This document shows, piece by piece, positions 11,693-23,150 of a DNA stretch of 64,000 nt; the first letter of the stretch is position 1, and the number at the start of each line of letters is the position of its first letter. The notes beneath the pieces were generated by a model, which searched no databases, was not told where the DNA came from, and saw only the letters and a program-made list of their open reading frames with translations. Source of the DNA: Marsupella aquatica (lineage: Eukaryota; Marchantiophyta); contig OZ316897.1 in NCBI GenBank assembly GCA_973895155.1, positions 9,176,001-9,240,000 of the forward strand, written 5' to 3'. Position numbers and translations under genes: made by a program.

Positions 11693-13421
11693 GCAAAGTT
11701 TGCGTGTAACAAGAAATTTTGGGGAGTGTTGGGTGATTGAACCAGAGATGGCTTTTGGACATCTGACAGTTTAAGAAGCCTGACCTACCGTATTGTTGTT
11801 GTGCTACAACTAAATTATCACTGACATTGATGGCACAATGTTACATAATTTCTTCAGCCACTACGGTAGGCGTCTGGGCGCAGTCAATCATCTTAGTGAT
11901 ACCGGTCACACTAATGCAAGTGCATGACATTCATGTGCTTTGCAGATGATAAATTCATGTATCAATGAGTCTGGGCGCAGACAATCATCTTAGTGATACT
12001 GTCACAGGTATGCAAGAGCATGACATTCATGTGCTTTGCAGATGAAAATGTGAAGTTTGTATATCAATCAACGCCACTGTCGATAGTATGGAGTTCCGAA
12101 GATTGTGATAATCATTGCCATTGAATGCTTCCAAATGGATGGTACAGGCGCCACAAGAAGGTATTGGTAAGGATTTCACTGAATGATTAAAGAGTTATGC
12201 TATCGCCAAGTTGGCAATGCTTGATCCCTATTATGACTTTTCATCTCAATATCTCACAAATTGGTTTCTTAGGCCATGTTGATGTTCAGTGGTAATAAAT
12301 AGAATAAGCAAGCATTTGTTTAACGTTGAGTGGGGTATTCATTTGGCGTCAGACTAGCTACGAGAGGGATGCTGGCATTTAGAGTGAATCTAGCTCTGCT
12401 CCTTTCCTACATTTTATCATCACGAGAATGGCACGGAATAACATATTACTCCTAGCTGGTCTGCCCAGTCATACGTTGTTAAACTGTGGCTAAATCTCGC
12501 GTCTGCATTACTTTTACCAATACTTCCTCAGTACAACGTGGAAAGGCAGCTTCTCAAACCGGAAATCCAGGCTGGATGGGTTAAGAGTATTGGTAGAATT
12601 CTCCTAACCATCACGGAGCACATATATAAGGAGCCCGTTCAAGTATCTTGATGACTCCAGGATCCACCGAATGATGATCGACAGGTTTGAATCGAGCAAT
12701 CTACAGTAAGAAACGAAAAACGTGATTGTTTGAAGGAAAATTTTATATCAACTATATTTGTCAATAAATTGTTCGGTTGCACCGAAGTATTCAATATCGC
12801 TTGAAAGCCAACACAACCACTTCTTCAGACTGTTCAGTATTGGCATCCTTCCGGTTGCTCGTTGCTTGGAACATGCTATCTTTCCCATTGAGAGCAAGAT
12901 CCTTGGAGTGATGAGCTAACATGGACCATTAGGAAGGTCCAATCCTTTTACTACAAAATTATGAAACCAGCGCACGAGCTGATTCACAGGTATTATACAT
13001 TCATGTTTACCAGAATGATACGCAGTAATATGCTAGAACCTCTCAACGCCATTATTGAAACAATCCTTAGCCCGTGCAGAACTGCACAGAGAGAAGGCCA
13101 TCCGCAAACGATATGAAAGCTCAAGGCGTGACGAGCTGTTACAGATTGGGGGAAACAGGAGATTCCAAGGTGCACCCTGCAAATGAATATGATGTGCCCA
13201 CAGTGATCTTTTTTTTTAAACTGTTTTTGACATTGAGGCAAATGAACCAAATACCTCATAGTCCTCAAGTGTTGGGGCAGCGGCATCACGAGGGAGCCTT
13301 TGAATGGAAGAAAAAGTGATCGTCATGTATTCGCGCTTTTGTACTAGCCCATTTCCCATTTCAGTTCCTCTGCAAAACTAAAGGCCGGTGGGACTGGTGT
13401 CCAATGTGAACACAACAGACA
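11693..13421. other. Convergent intergenic region with a 97-bp tandem duplication
   Basis: This region lies between the Kir-type gene (+) and the SYP61-like gene (-) and should hold both 3' UTRs. A direct duplication with a 97-bp period spans about 11872-12066: each copy begins GTCTGGGCGCAG, contains CAATCATCTTAGTGATAC and ends CATGTGCTTTGCAGATGA. No further exon or RNA gene was recognised in the remainder. Confidence 0.6.
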
Positions 13422-15733
13422 CTAGGCGTTGAAGACGAGATACGTCAATACAATCAACAGCCCGATCAATGCCACGATTGTACATACTTGGGCCTTCCAG
13501 CTAGCTTTCTTCAACACTTTTGCTATTCTCTTCTGCAAATGTCTCAGCACAAATCCAGGAAATCAGTATATCAATAGAATCACCCTCTCTAAGTGCATCA
13601 TTTCACCTTCTAACCCAAGTCGGTGAACTGGACACGAGAATAGTAATACTTTGTCCCAAGTGCCAGCATAGACAAACCATTTCGTCAGAGGAAGGATGAA
13701 ATTTCTCACCTGGACGAAGTCTAGCCTATTAGAGGTCTGGTCCATATCCTTGTCAAGGTCATCGATAAGTCTATCCTGCATTTCAGAGGGCAACAGTAAG
13801 CCAATTCCCACAAAGGCAATCTAAAGAGTAGCATAACATTAGACCCACTGCAATGAAGGCTGAAAAAGTAAACCACTCATCCTTGTTCATATTGTGCTCA
13901 TTATTTTCAGAAACTTGGCTCCACTCAAGTTTATGGAAAGAGTACACATCTACTACCTGGCTGGACAGCTCAGTGTGGATTACTAGCCCAACTTCTGCAA
14001 TTCTTCCAACAGCATCGCTAAGATCATCAAGGTCGTCATCTTGTTCCCTGTGAGCCAAATCTTAAAGTCTTATCAGTTTTCCTTTGATTTTGTAACATTT
14101 CTAGATTGTAGGGAACTCACAAGACACACGCAAGCATAAAAGAAAACCTATAGACATGCCTAAGATTTTGGTCAGTGTTCCGAATTTCACAGAGTATTCC
14201 AGCCACCGTAGAAATTTACTCTATTTCCTTCCAGCACGAGCTGTCTCACCTCAACATCAAGGCTTGTCTGTCAGACTCATAGCTTATGCTCTCGTTTTCA
14301 CGAGTCGCAGCTCGCTTTGCCGACTGGTCTTCTGGCAGTCGACTAAACTCTCTCCGATTTCCAGTTTGTTGGCCTCTTCCACCCGACACATCAGCTGAAT
14401 TTTGAAGAGCTTTTCTGATAGTAAAAATCTGAAAGCATTTTCAAACCAGAAAAAAATTGAAGTCATTTTGTGATATACACACGGGCCCTTGTGTGATGAA
14501 AAAAACCATACTTGGTGGTTTCGGCCAGTATGACTGGATCAGACTGTGTGAAACTATCCATTAAATGTCACACTCTTCTTACCCAAGAAGCAACATGTCG
14601 CAGCCTGAACGCAATTACTTTTATATATTTGCCGCAAACCTGGAACTTCGGACTGTTTCACATCTTAAAGTTTCATGATAAGTAGGAAAACCTGATTATG
14701 TGTTGAGGATGTCCATCTTTTTCTCCGGTCGATTTCCGACACATCAATGCTAAATCTGGCAGGATCTCTTTCTGCTACGGCGATGGCCCGATCAAGTTCG
14801 TCCACCTTCACATCGAAAAGATATCTTTGTCAACGGTGCTTCTGAGCAACATAAGTGTTGTAACTGTATTTTGAACGTGTGAAAACTGTAGCAAACCCTA
14901 AGCAACGGGTAATTGTCACGCTATCTTAAAATTTCGTTCTTCGGAACACACATCTAGGCATGGAAAGCAAACAATTATTCTTTTACAAATACATTCATCA
15001 TTGCAGTTCTAATTGAGATATTCGTACTTCACGCGGCACATTCCAATTATTATAACGGGCGTGAAATGAGAAGGCGTTTAATGAGTGCGACAAAAATTAC
15101 CTGCCATTCTATGGTCTCACATCCTGTGGACAGGTCTTTACTAAGATCAAGAAACTCCTGGATCGAACTCGTTGGTAGCTGCTCCCATCGAGCAAATGTT
15201 GCTTGCAATTTATTCACCTGGCCAAATCCATTCGAGAGGAGCGACCCTGCCTCGGTGAGCCAAGCAGAAAAACGTAGCTCAACTAGCAAAAAATCCGTGC
15301 GCCATCGGTGTGTACCACCGACATACGAAAGCAAAGGTTTACGCAGAGACCCAAAAAGACGGCAACAACCTAAAGTACAGGTACTGACGGCATTGCCATC
15401 TGCCGGCAAATCGTTCACGTTCATTCTGCATTTTCCGGGGAATCAGGGTTCGTTCCGTAACGCCTCTCAGATCCTCTTTTACCAGTGCTTCTGCCGGTCT
15501 ACGAATTGGCCTCAGCCCGTAATTCGAGCCAAACGCACCCCAGGTAGTCCAGAACAACAGAAAGAACGGGAAATTCGACAGGATCTTAGATTTGTTCTTC
15601 GATGAGGTAGCATGGGGTCCAGCACTAAGACATGTCCGATGAAAGAAAGAAAGGAAGAGAGAAAGAAATCAGAAAAACTCACAGAATCTTGGATTTCTTC
15701 TTTGACGAGGTAGAATGGATCCAGCACAGACAT
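13422..15733 (-). CDS. SYP61: SYP61/syntaxin-6-like Qc-SNARE, 7 exons
   Basis: Minus-strand gene. Exons (high to low): 15733-15683, 15217-15101, 14805-14692, 14428-14250, 14047-13957, 13775-13710, 13532-13422; 729 nt, 242 aa, close to the about 245 aa of Arabidopsis SYP61. All junctions are GT-AG with matching phases. The N-terminus (DPFYLVKEEIQDS) begins the Habc-like syntaxin-6 N domain, followed by CETIEWQVDELDRAIAV (about 50-65) and a RRKRWTSSTHNQ stretch (83-94). The SNARE helix runs from about 155 to 215; Q184 fits the ionic 0-layer position by alignment to SYP61. A C-terminal membrane anchor covers about 222-241. SYP61 family members act in trans-Golgi network fusion and plasma-membrane/vacuolar trafficking with SYP4/VTI partners. 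Start is the first Met of a conserved N-terminus. Confidence 0.95.
15581..15635 (-). pseudogene. Decayed duplicate of SYP61 exon 1 inside intron 1
   Basis: On the minus strand this stretch matches the real first exon (15683-15733) over about 55 bp, including the ATGTCT start, a CTGGA(T/C)CC core and the end GATC/TCT. It carries a TAG directly after ATG-TCT and several substitutions, so it cannot encode the SYP61 N-terminus. The copies lie about 100 bp apart. Confidence 0.75.
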
Positions 15734-15736
15734 GTC

Positions 15737-16440
15737 GCCCGCACCACGATTCCCGATCGGAGCGAGAGCACTCCTTCACAAAATTGTCGTCCCCAGGGAG
15801 GAATCGCACGGGGCCAGGGGAAGAAACCGGGCGAGATACTTAATTATTTTCAGTCCCTTGTCAGACCATGATGGCCGGCAGTCCCGATTGCTTGTTAAAC
15901 CATGACAACCGGCAGTCCCAATTGCCCCAGTGAAGTTCAAGTGAACTGCAGGAGCCATCATTGAAGAAATCTCAGTACGCCGAATTCACAGATCACCGAA
16001 TGCTCAAAAAAGCCCGTGCACACACACCGAGCGTTTGTAAAGATTCTAACATATCTGTTCTGAGATTTGACAAAACGCTCAAACCAAATGTAGTACCGAA
16101 AGAAAACGAGACAGAGAGAGCTAGTAGAGCTAGTAGAGCTACGATTTCTTTGCGGAAAAGAAAAATAAATGCGTCGACCTAGTTGCGAGCGACTTGAACG
16201 AGACACAGCGAGAATTACAAGGGCTAAGTTGGTGCTGTGCGGAGCTTGAACAACAGGCTTCGACCTCCTGATGCAAATGCGGATGAAACGAGCGCTCCCA
16301 GAGAGGCAGAGTGCGCGAAGGAGAGAGCACGACGAGCTCCTCCACCAAAGAGAACGAGAAGAGCACATACGCTTTCTGTGCCCCTCAGTGAATCTGAACT
16401 ACAGTACATTTCCGGCAGATTATTGCGATACACCGCAGAC
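15737..16440. other. SYP61 upstream region, no recognised gene
   Basis: Probable 5' UTR/promoter of the SYP61-like gene. A short direct repeat around 15864-15925 repeats CCGGCAGTCCC(G/A)ATTGC. ORFs on both strands (for example + 16237-16530 and - 15958-16368) overlap each other and show no recognisable motif. Confidence 0.4.
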
Positions 16441-16448
16441 CCGAAGAG

Positions 16449-17480
16449 TAAGCCCGGATGGACCGAGAGGTTTGCTGCGAAGCCCCCGTTTATTTCTAAA
16501 GCTCGGATAGACCGAGAGGTTGGCTCCTAAGGCCGAGTATATTTCTTAAAGGCGGGATGGACCAAAGGGTTTGGCGTGAATACTCCATGAATGTAACAAA
16601 ACAGGATGTACCTACAGTAGTGGGGCGTGTCAAAGTAGAGTTAGTTGTACCTTAGTTAAGACAACATTCTCAGGATATAAAATGCACTTATGACCAAGAC
16701 AGAATAGTTATGGGTTACCAAAATATGTATTCATAAGGGTGGTAGGTCCCAATAAATAAAACCATAACCAAAGTGTTACCTGATAACTTTGATACACCCT
16801 AGTGGTTTGCTATGAAGCCCCCCATCCACTTCCAATGGTGGGATGGACCAAGGCGTTTTCTCTGGAGCCCCTGTGTATTTCCAAAGCCCGGATGGACCAA
16901 GGGGTTTGCTCTGGAGCTTGTGTATATCCAAAAGCCCTGATGAACCAAGGGGTTTGCTCCTAAGGCCCCGTATATTTCCAAAGGCGGGATGGACCAAAGG
17001 GTTTGGTGTGAAGCCCCCATGGATGTAAAAAAACTGGATGTACCTAGTGGTTTGCTATGAAGCCCCATTGATTTCCAATGGTGGGATGAACCAAAGGGTT
17101 TGGTGTGAAGCCCCCACGGATGTAAAAAAACTGGATGTACCTAGTGGCTTGCTATGAAGCCCCATTGATTTCCAATGGTGGGATGGACCGAGGCGTTTGC
17201 TCCAAAGCCCCTGTGTATTTCCAAAGCCCAGATGAGCCAAGGGGTTTGGACCCAAGCCCCTATGTATTTCCAAAGCCAGGATGGACTAAAGGGTTTGCTC
17301 CGAAGCCTGTGTATTTTCAAAAGCCCGGATGGACTGAGGGGTTTGCTGCAAAGATCCCCTGTATATCCAAAGCTTGGATGGACCGAGAGGTTTGATCCTA
17401 AGGCCCCGTATAGTGTCAAAGGCAGGATGGACCAAAGGGTTTGGCATGAAGCCCCCCATGGATGTACAAAACAGGATGTA
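16449..17480. repeat. ~50-bp GGATGGACC minisatellite
   Basis: Tandem units of about 48-55 bp share a core GGATGGACC(G/A)AGGGGTTTGCT followed by (C/G)-GAAGCCCC and TATTTCCAAAGCC. Units run at about 16449-16600 and, after a roughly 190-bp non-repeat gap, 16797-17480. Some units carry a variant phrase (CTGGATGTACCTAGTGG after a TGTAAAAAAA run) that recurs near 17031, 17121 and 17475, suggesting higher-order units. The repeat is open in several frames on both strands, which explains the overlapping ORFs; I do not consider those real proteins. Confidence 0.85.
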
Positions 17481-17499
17481 CCTAGTAGGGCGTCTAAGA

Positions 17500-18612
17500 T
17501 GGGCACAGCTCTTTTCTACTAATCTCAGATTAGCCAGATGGAGAAATTACTAGACAGTGCGCAGGAACAACTACTTGATGACAGATAAATTGCTACTTTC
17601 CACTCCTCGCACTTTTGGAAGGCTCTTTTACACTGGTCAACTATGGAAGCCCTGGGAACAGGTACGTGAAAACCTCATCTTTTTTCCTGAGAGGGGCTAC
17701 CTTGCGGGCCGTTGGGGTGTAGAAGACACCTTACAAAGCATGAGAGACTTTTACGATTTACCAAAACTGAATATTTTGGAGAGTACTCGAGCATTCGGCA
17801 GATTGGGGATCAGAAATATAAGTGATTCCTGGTCACATGAAAGGAACAATTGGACTATCACTGAAGCAAGAATCAGGCGGCTGAGGGGTCTTTCCACAGG
17901 AGACTTGAACCTATGCTTTTCTTTCCATCATGCTCTACAGAATCTGGTCATCACAGGTGAGGGATCTGAATCCTTTGCCGGCATGCCAAGTGTTGTTGGA
18001 CTGTGATCCATGGATGGCTAGCTGGCCAGCTCTGTTATCCAATGTTGGACCTGGTGGAGTTGATACTAACGTCAACTGGGAAGACTACCATTCACACATT
18101 GCAATTTTTTGGTTTTGTACCAAGTTCTTTGGAGCATCTGGCTTGCTCATAATGGCCAAACTTTTGATTCTTCAAAGAAGCATATCTTTAATCAATTGCT
18201 TATCACTTCTGAGATCTTTGATCATCTCTCGGCTGTGGCCGCTGTCGCGGGTTCATCACAAAAGATCGTGAGACTTACTAGTGCCAGGACCTTATTAGAA
18301 CCAGAGCGCATCAGAATCCTTAGGAGTGGAATCGTTAATTTCATATCACTCTGAGCTTGACTTTATAGGATACTGACTAATTTGGCTAAGATCTTTTAGA
18401 AACCTTGAACAGTACTGGTAGCCCCCAAATCTTCTTTGTGAAAGGTAGCTGTTCCTTCATGGCTTCTTGGTGTCGGGTGAGGACCCCTCTTTTCATTTGC
18501 TATTATGCCACTTGTGGCTTCTTTTGCCTTTTGGCCTGCTGGGTCCCCCCATCCGTGGGGCGGGCCGTGGGGTTCACGTGGAATAAACAACAAATTTTTA
18601 TTATAAAAAAAA
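17500..18612 (+). mobile_element. Probable LINE (non-LTR) 3'-end remnant
   Basis: Broken plus-strand ORFs (17557-18006, 17930-18271, 18109-18354) together resemble the C-terminal part of plant LINE ORF2 downstream of reverse transcriptase: a RAFGRLGIRNI segment, then FWFCTKF..WSIWLAHNGQT, like the zinc-binding zf-RVT tail. Reading frames shift between the pieces, and no RT catalytic box is present, so it is a 5'-truncated, decayed copy. It ends with a GC-rich tail, AATAAA near 18582 and an A-rich end near 18605. Assignment rests on motif resemblance only. Confidence 0.45.
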
Positions 18613-18722
18613 GATGGAAGATATATGAAAATGATGGAATTTTAAAAATGTGGGGGATTACTTTTTAGATGCGGATTTTCCCTAGATTCCATCTCTCCAA
18701 AAGATTTTTGCCACTTTTGGCA

Positions 18723-19376
18723 AATATTCAATAGATTGTTTGTATCCCATTAGTCAGTTTCCCACCTAGTTAAAGACCCCATTCACCATAATCTAATGGT
18801 CATCGTTAATCTAGGTAGATTGAGCAATCAGGAAATAATTCAGGAACAATGGATAAGGAGTATTTGCAGCTTCTTCTTCTTCACATAGGTTGACATTCGC
18901 CCAATGGGCAAACAAAGAAAATTGTTAAAAATATATGTTGGGATAGACTGACCCATAACATCAAAACAAATGCTCAGCTAGATAACACACGTTGCAAATT
19001 TTGACCAAATTAAGGTATAGGACAACGGCTGTTTGGACTGGGTTACGAGCCTGTAAAGTTGTGACCAGAAAGTGAGTCAGTTTTTCAGAGCGGTCTGGGA
19101 GCACCATTCCCACTAGCCCACCTCTAGATGGTCTACATGTTTAGGTGCCCCCCCTTCAATTGCCTCCTTGTGGTTGGAGTCAGTGAGCCAGGTTTTTTTC
19201 TAATGTCAAAAACAAATTTGACGTATGTGGCTTTATCAATTTCACTACCAAACAATATAGTACTTAGCCACACTACTTCCTCTAATCACTTATTCTTAGC
19301 TAGATAGAATGATTCTCTGCAAATATAGGGAGAGCCCATGCTACAATTTAAGTATAGGAGACTTCGATCCAAAAGA
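18723..19376. repeat. Repeat complex segment alpha, copy 1
   Basis: This segment recurs at 24530-25163. Shared phrases in order: GATTGTTTGTATCCCATTAG, GTTAAAGACCCCATTCACC, CTAATGGTCATCGTTAA, GACAACGGCTGTTTGGACTG, GTGAGTCAGTTTTTCAGAGC and a final TTAGCCACA(C/T)TACTTCCTC. It is noncoding by eye and forms the left part of a repeat unit that continues into segment beta. Confidence 0.8.
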
Positions 19377-19378
19377 TG

Positions 19379-19674
19379 GTCTCGAGGGGTTAATTAAGTG
19401 TATATTTTGGGGTACCACGTGTGATCCTAGGCTAATATAAATAAACTTAATTTATAAAGAGAATATTCCAAGAATATTCTTTATTATCAATATTAGTACC
19501 CTATAATTTTACTTTCTAAATGGTATCTATTAGAGAATAATTATTCTATAAACATGAATTTATAATATTTTCTTTTGCCTCCTACACTTTAATTTATTTT
19601 TGTTAATTTCTATCAAAAATAACTATTTTGGATCGCACGTGGTTCCTAAGATTTTTGATAGCCAACCCTCAAAG
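19379..19674 (-). mobile_element. MITE-like element with CACGTG termini, copy 1
   Basis: A 296-bp AT-rich element interrupts repeat segment beta, which is continuous at 22150-22190 and 25505-25545. It is flanked by AAGATG (19373-19378 and 19675-19680), a likely target duplication. Near both ends, in inverted orientation, lies ACCACGTG(T/C)GATCC. It has no coding capacity and is inverted relative to copies 2 and 3. Superfamily not assigned. Confidence 0.7.
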
Positions 19675-20640
19675 AAGATGCTCCATTATCTCCTTAGTTA
19701 GAGTTGACAGCAGCCACTTTAGCTATTTCCCAAAATCTTTTTAAAAAATGATGGGCTGGACCCCTCTTGGATGTGCCCACTTGCATCTTGGATTGTCTAG
19801 GTATATAAGGAAGCACCTCTTTCCAGGATACAAATGCATAACAATCGGATGACAAACATGTTTATCTTGGAGAGCATAATTACAGGAATGCTTTAATAGA
19901 CTCCTTGCAAACACCAAGCTCATTGTGAACAATGAAATCCAAGGTCACTAAGAGCAATGGGAGCCTAGGCTTGTTTAGATCTAGGATAGCATGCTAGTTA
20001 GGTTTAATAGACTCATTCCAAACACTAAATTTGCACTGTCTGGGCATTTTTGCGCACCTAGTATTAGCTCATTACAAAATTTCTCCTTTTGTTTTACAAA
20101 AATTAGTGAAAGTAAAAAGCTCTGGCCTTGAGGGTGTCAAGGTCCAGTATGTCCCTTTGGAATTGTCCTTGTGAGCTTCTTTTCTTGTATTCCATCATTT
20201 TTATTGAAATAAATTCTAATTTCAAGGCAAAATCAACCATTAAATTAAATTCTGAATAATAAGCCCAAACATTACGCTATAGGATATTTTTTGCTTAGAT
20301 CAGCATACAATGAGGTCAAAATAGATACCCTTGATTAATATAAGATATAAATACAAATCAAGAAAATTGTTGATGTTTTCTCCAAAAATGCTAGCTCAAT
20401 CATGATCAAGAAATCTAGTCTCAAGTAGGAAACCCTAGAGCATCACAAAATATCGCGTTATTTACATTCTCTTTCGTCATGTTCTCCATTTTCTTTACTC
20501 CAACTCTCTTGCTTCTTCATCCCCTAAATTCAAAAGAATCTTTTAGCAAATGATAATGCTGAAGCATAAACACTTGTTTACACAAAGATCTTACTAGATC
20601 TGGATATGATTTTAAAAGCTGCATATAGAGTATAATCTCT
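19675..20640. repeat. Repeat complex segments beta-gamma, copy 1
   Basis: Same sequence family as 22076-23150 and 25425-26250. Shared phrases include GGTGTCAAGGTCCAGTATGT, CTGTCTGGGCATTT and GCTAGCTCAATCATGATCAA. In the other two copies the left part carries a conserved 79-aa ORF; here that ORF is broken by the MITE-like insertion. Confidence 0.8.
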
Positions 20641-20644
20641 CTAT

Positions 20645-21170
20645 CTAGTTGTGACAGACTAGAAAAATGTGCACTCTTGTTGCGTGTGCACTCTTGTTGT
20701 GAGCATTTATCACATCACAAAATCTCATCTCAATTTGCTCAGGCAATTGATTTTCAATTTTAGCAGATCTAATAAACACTTCTAAACAAGACTTGTAGTT
20801 CTTAGGAAATGTAAAACTTCGCTCTGGCTTAGGTTGTACACATAGCATGTGAAGTAAAAACTCACCAGCCGTCAATTTGATATGCAGGGAACCCAAAACC
20901 ATATCCTGTTCATACAATTTGTCTTCTAGATGTGTGATTTTTTGCTTTTGGTGCTTGAGATTTTCCTTAATCTTAGCAATAAACTATAGTATTTGGTTTA
21001 TGCCAGGGGGATCCTCCAACAGAGAAGTTCACACTAGGGCCTGATCCTCCACCAAGGGGTTTTCCACCACGGCCTAATGACATACACCTAGTCCTAAGCT
21101 TAGCCAATTTCACACGCAAAAGAGAAAATCTGAATGCCATATTTGCAATTTTAATCCCGGAACATACCAA
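20645..21170 (-). pseudogene. Unknown gene delta, decayed copy 1
   Basis: Minus-strand remnant of a gene also found at 23024-23700. The 5' part (from about 21143) reads MAFRF then an Arg-rich stretch ending RTRCMSLGRGG, resembling a mitochondrial presequence, then a short Gly-rich segment. After a frame change comes PGINQIL, a stop (TAG) where copy 2 has Gln, and a charged helical segment (QKITHLEDKLYEQDMVLGS) leading into a conserved 20645-20917 block with FPKNYKSCLEVFIRSAKI and LPEQIEMRFCDVINA. I recognise no family. Whether the frame change is an intron border or a lesion is unclear. Confidence 0.5.
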
Positions 21171-21780
21171 TAGGCAGTCGTTACAATTTGCAATACCATT
21201 TCACGGCAATACTGATTGCACGTCTTAAGTACTTTATAGCTCAGGGGTCTCACTATATGGGGACCTCCCCATCGCCTGTGACGTTTTTAGGCCTCGGATC
21301 CCCTAAAATGTAAGAAAAAAAATTATTTTTTAACCCCTATAAAGTTGGAATATTCTTGGAATATTCTAAAAATTGGATTAAAAAGACCCTAATGTTCTTA
21401 TAAGTCTCAAAATTGAATTTAAAAGACCCTATTGTTCTTCTACAAAAATTCTTAAGTCTTCCCTTAGAACCAATAAAATGACCTTATCCTTCGTCGCACG
21501 TGATATGCCATTTTTGTGGAAGTGAAACCCCCAAGCTTTACAGATGTTTACTACCTCTTTGCTAACTCTCTATCACAGACTTGTTGTTGCGATTGTACTA
21601 CTACAGTATATAGGTAATGAACACTTCCTTCTGGAATGTATGCAGCTCTCACGGGGACAGCCTACCGTGGTGTCGTCTGTGGCTAGCTTCTCTTTGGCTG
21701 GGCCGGTGGTAAACTTGGGCAAAGAAGAGTTTATAGAATCGCTCTCACGTTGATGATGGTGTCATCCTTAGCCACATTAC
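21171..21780. other. Spacer between repeat units, no gene seen
   Basis: About 610 bp separating repeat units 1 and 2. The part 21290-21540 is AT-rich with repeated AAAAGACCCTA(A/T)TGTTCTT phrases (about 21383 and 21422). A short ORF at 21544-21753 has no recognisable motif. The right end includes ACATTAC, which reappears after the next MITE-like copy. Confidence 0.5.
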
Positions 21781-22068
21781 CTCTCGGGGGATTCACTATC
21801 AAAAATTTTTGTAACCACGTGCGATCCAAAATATGTATTTTTCATATAAATTAACTAAATTTTGAAAAGTGTAGGAGGCAAAAAAGAGGTGTTATAAACT
21901 CATGTTTATAGAATATGCTCTAATATATACTTTTTATAAAGTAAAATAGGTTATTAATATTGAAAATAAAGAATATTTTTGAAATATTTTCTTTATAAAA
22001 TAGGTCTATTTATATTAGGCTAAGATTGCACGTGGTACTCCAAAATATACACTTAATTAACCTCCCAA
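21781..22068 (+). mobile_element. MITE-like element with CACGTG termini, copy 2
   Basis: A 288-bp element flanked by ACATTAC on both sides (21774-21780 and 22069-22075), a 7-bp direct repeat consistent with a target duplication; segment alpha elsewhere shows the uninterrupted context. Terminal inverted similarity includes ACCACGTGC(G/A)ATC near both ends. The interior is AT-rich and noncoding. Confidence 0.75.
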
Positions 22069-22075
22069 ACATTAC

Positions 22076-23150
22076 TTTATCCGATCACTTATTTTTAGCC
22101 AAGATATGATGATTCTTTGCAAATATAGGGAGAGCCCATGTTAAATTTAAGTGTAGGAGACTTGGATCCAAAAGATGCTCCATTATCTCATTGGTTAGAG
22201 TTGACAGCAACCACTTTAGCTATTTTTCAAAATCCTTTAAAACAAATGATGGGGTGGACCCCTCTTGGGTGTGCCCACTTGCATCTAGGATTGTCTAGGT
22301 GTACAAGGAAGCACCCCTTTCCAGTATATAAATGCACAACAATCGGAGGACAAGCCTATTTATCTTGGAGAGCATAATTATAGGAATGCTTTAATAGATT
22401 CATTGCAAACACCAAGCTCATTATGAACACTGAAACCCAAGGTCACTCAGGGCAATGGGAGCCCAACCCTGTTTAGATCTAGGATAGCATGCTATCTAGG
22501 TTTAATAGACTCATTCCAAACACTAAGTTTGCACTGTCTGGGCATTTATGCTCACCTACTATTAGCTCATTACAAAATTTCTCCTTTTGTTTTTACAAAA
22601 ATTAGTGAAAGTAAAAAGCTCTGGCCTTGAGGGTGTCAAGGTCCAGTATGTCCCTTTGGAATTGTCATTGTGAGCTTCTTCTCTTGTATTCCATCATTTT
22701 TATTGAAATAAATTCTAATTTCAAAGCAAAATCAAGCATTAGGTTAAATTTTGAATAATAAGCCCAGACATTACGCTATAGGATATGTTTTGCATAGATC
22801 AGCAGACAATGAGCTCAACATGTCAAAATAGATACCCTTGATTAATATAAGATATAGATACAAATCAAAAAAATTGTTGATGTTTTCTCCAAAAATGCTA
22901 GCTCAATCATGATCAAGAAATCTAGTCTCAACTAGGGAACCCTAGAGCATCACAAATATATCGCGTTGTTTACATTCTCCTTCGTCATGTTCTCCATTCT
23001 CTTTACTCCAACTCCCTGCTTCTTCATCCCCTAAATCCAAAAGAATCTTTTAGCAAATGATAATGCTGAAGCACAAACACTTGTTTACACAAAGATCTTA
23101 CTAGATCTGGATGTAATTTCAAAAGCTGCATACAGAGTATAATCTCTCTA
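22076..23150. repeat. Repeat complex segments beta-gamma, copy 2
   Basis: Closely similar to 25425-26250 and to 19675-20640. It holds an intact ORF at 22138-22377 (+, 79 aa, containing GDLDPKDAPLS and LKQMMGWTPLGCAHLHLG) whose counterpart at 25494-25733 differs at only a few residues. The function is unknown; conservation may simply reflect recent duplication. Confidence 0.8.

Noticed and set aside
16776-17522. Repeat proteins with SKPLGPSG-type units on both strands
   Set aside because: Products of the minisatellite read in several frames; no start context, and the units vary in length so frames break.
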